Source: an uncultured Leptolyngbyaceae cyanobacterium (GTDB lineage: Bacteria > Cyanobacteriota > Cyanobacteriia > Leptolyngbyales > Leptolyngbyaceae). Taken from it: DNA of 54,543 nt. The stretch is taken from the NCBI GenBank assembly GCA_938023035.1, contig CALIDI010000054.1, forward strand, positions 1-54,543, written 5' to 3'. Position 1 is the first letter of the stretch, and the number at the start of each line of letters is the position of its first letter. Made by a program: the position numbers and the translations under genes. A model generated the notes under the pieces. It was not told where the DNA came from and did not search any database. It was given only the letters and a program-made list of their open reading frames with translations. This document shows, piece by piece, positions 54,350 through 54,543 of this stretch.

Positions 54350-54543
54350 GCGAAAAAGTTTTGTCAATCAACGAGCTATCAGTCCTTGTCGGAGAAGGAT
54401 CACCGTCGCTATGCGGCCATCAAAGCGGTGAAATGAGGGTATGGCGGCCAAGCCTATATTCGGCGGTTATTCGGATGCCATCACAAAACCTTAGCGCTGG
54501 GACTGGCCGCACTGAACGACACAAGCGCCCTTGAACAGGAGCG
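54350..54543 (+). pseudogene. ISAzo13-like transposase, N-terminal remnant (partial)
   Basis: One frame reads SYQSLSEKDHRRYAAIKAVK, then TGA (54434-54436), then GYGGQAYIRRLFGCHHKTLA and LGLAALNDTSALEQE to the window edge. The series 'L-EKD-RRYAA--A-K-G-GG--YI---GC---T' is how ISAzo13-type transposases begin, with a helix-turn-helix. The internal TGA and the lack of a clear start codon mark it as broken, at least here. The rest lies outside the window. Confidence 0.5.

Larger units (their letters stand above)
54043..54543. other. Region after mraY to the window edge
   Basis: Contains two hairpins (GCGGTTGAAACCGC near 54242-54255 and the strong one at 54299-54320) and the start of a broken transposase frame. 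Confidence 0.5.

Overview
The window is cyanobacterial chromosome. It opens with the 3' end of psbA (photosystem II D1). It also carries cyanobacterial families (a DUF3120 membrane protein, DUF3134, a PAP/fibrillin protein, a PDZ-radical SAM protein, an archaeal/cyanobacterial-type CobT) and is full of the HIP1 octamer GCGATCGC. The many kinases, TPR-CHAT proteins and dispersed repeats suggest a large-genome, probably filamentous (Leptolyngbya/Oscillatoriales-like) species; the genus is inference only.

Layout. 1-5.6 kb: psbA end, bactofilin, a large membrane PlsY-like/dikinase fusion and a protein with a possible TIR-like tail. 5.6-14.1 kb: a zinc-ribbon Ser/Thr kinase with seven WD40 repeats, a PDZ-radical SAM protein, undecaprenyl-diphosphatase, DUF3120 and an FHA-adenylate cyclase. 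14.2-28.9 kb: two paralogous exported TPR-CHAT (caspase-like) proteins on opposite strands, with dprA, a GNAT enzyme, tsaC overlapping a degenerate histidine kinase, an MFS exporter, an Rpn-type nuclease and a second membrane kinase. 29.4-33.5 kb: the phosphate operon pstS-pstC-pstA-pstB on the minus strand behind a Pho-box-like array; pstS is interrupted by one in-frame TGA. 33.5-41.3 kb: an SRPBCC protein, a 52-residue membrane protein missed by length cut-offs, a secreted protein, argD, a zinc-ribbon protein, an epimerase-like aminotransferase, tRNA-Asn, a NYN nuclease and infC. 41.7-54.5 kb: an alpha/beta hydrolase with cobT, a rhodanese without its cysteine, a GPH-type symporter divergent from a phosphoribosyltransferase, an AEC carrier, a VanY peptidase followed by an FtsH-peptidase-like protein, fibrillin, DUF3134, mraY, and a broken transposase start at the right edge.

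How they fit together. The best-defined pathway is high-affinity phosphate uptake. uppP, mraY and the VanY peptidase are three scattered peptidoglycan or lipid-carrier genes. Signalling modules (two STKs, FHA-cyclase, degenerate HK) and two CHAT proteases concentrate between 7 and 29 kb. Intergenic DNA holds a MITE-like element of about 143 bp with terminal inverted repeats in three copies plus one fragment, and three weaker dispersed repeat families.

Most notable: the PlsY-like/rifampin-phosphotransferase-like fusion, the interrupted pstS that two compensating indels would repair, the MITE-like family, an exact 11-nt complement to the conserved core of sRNA Yfr1 in the mraY leader, and the exported TPR-CHAT pair. 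No CRISPR array, intact insertion sequence or rRNA gene was seen.
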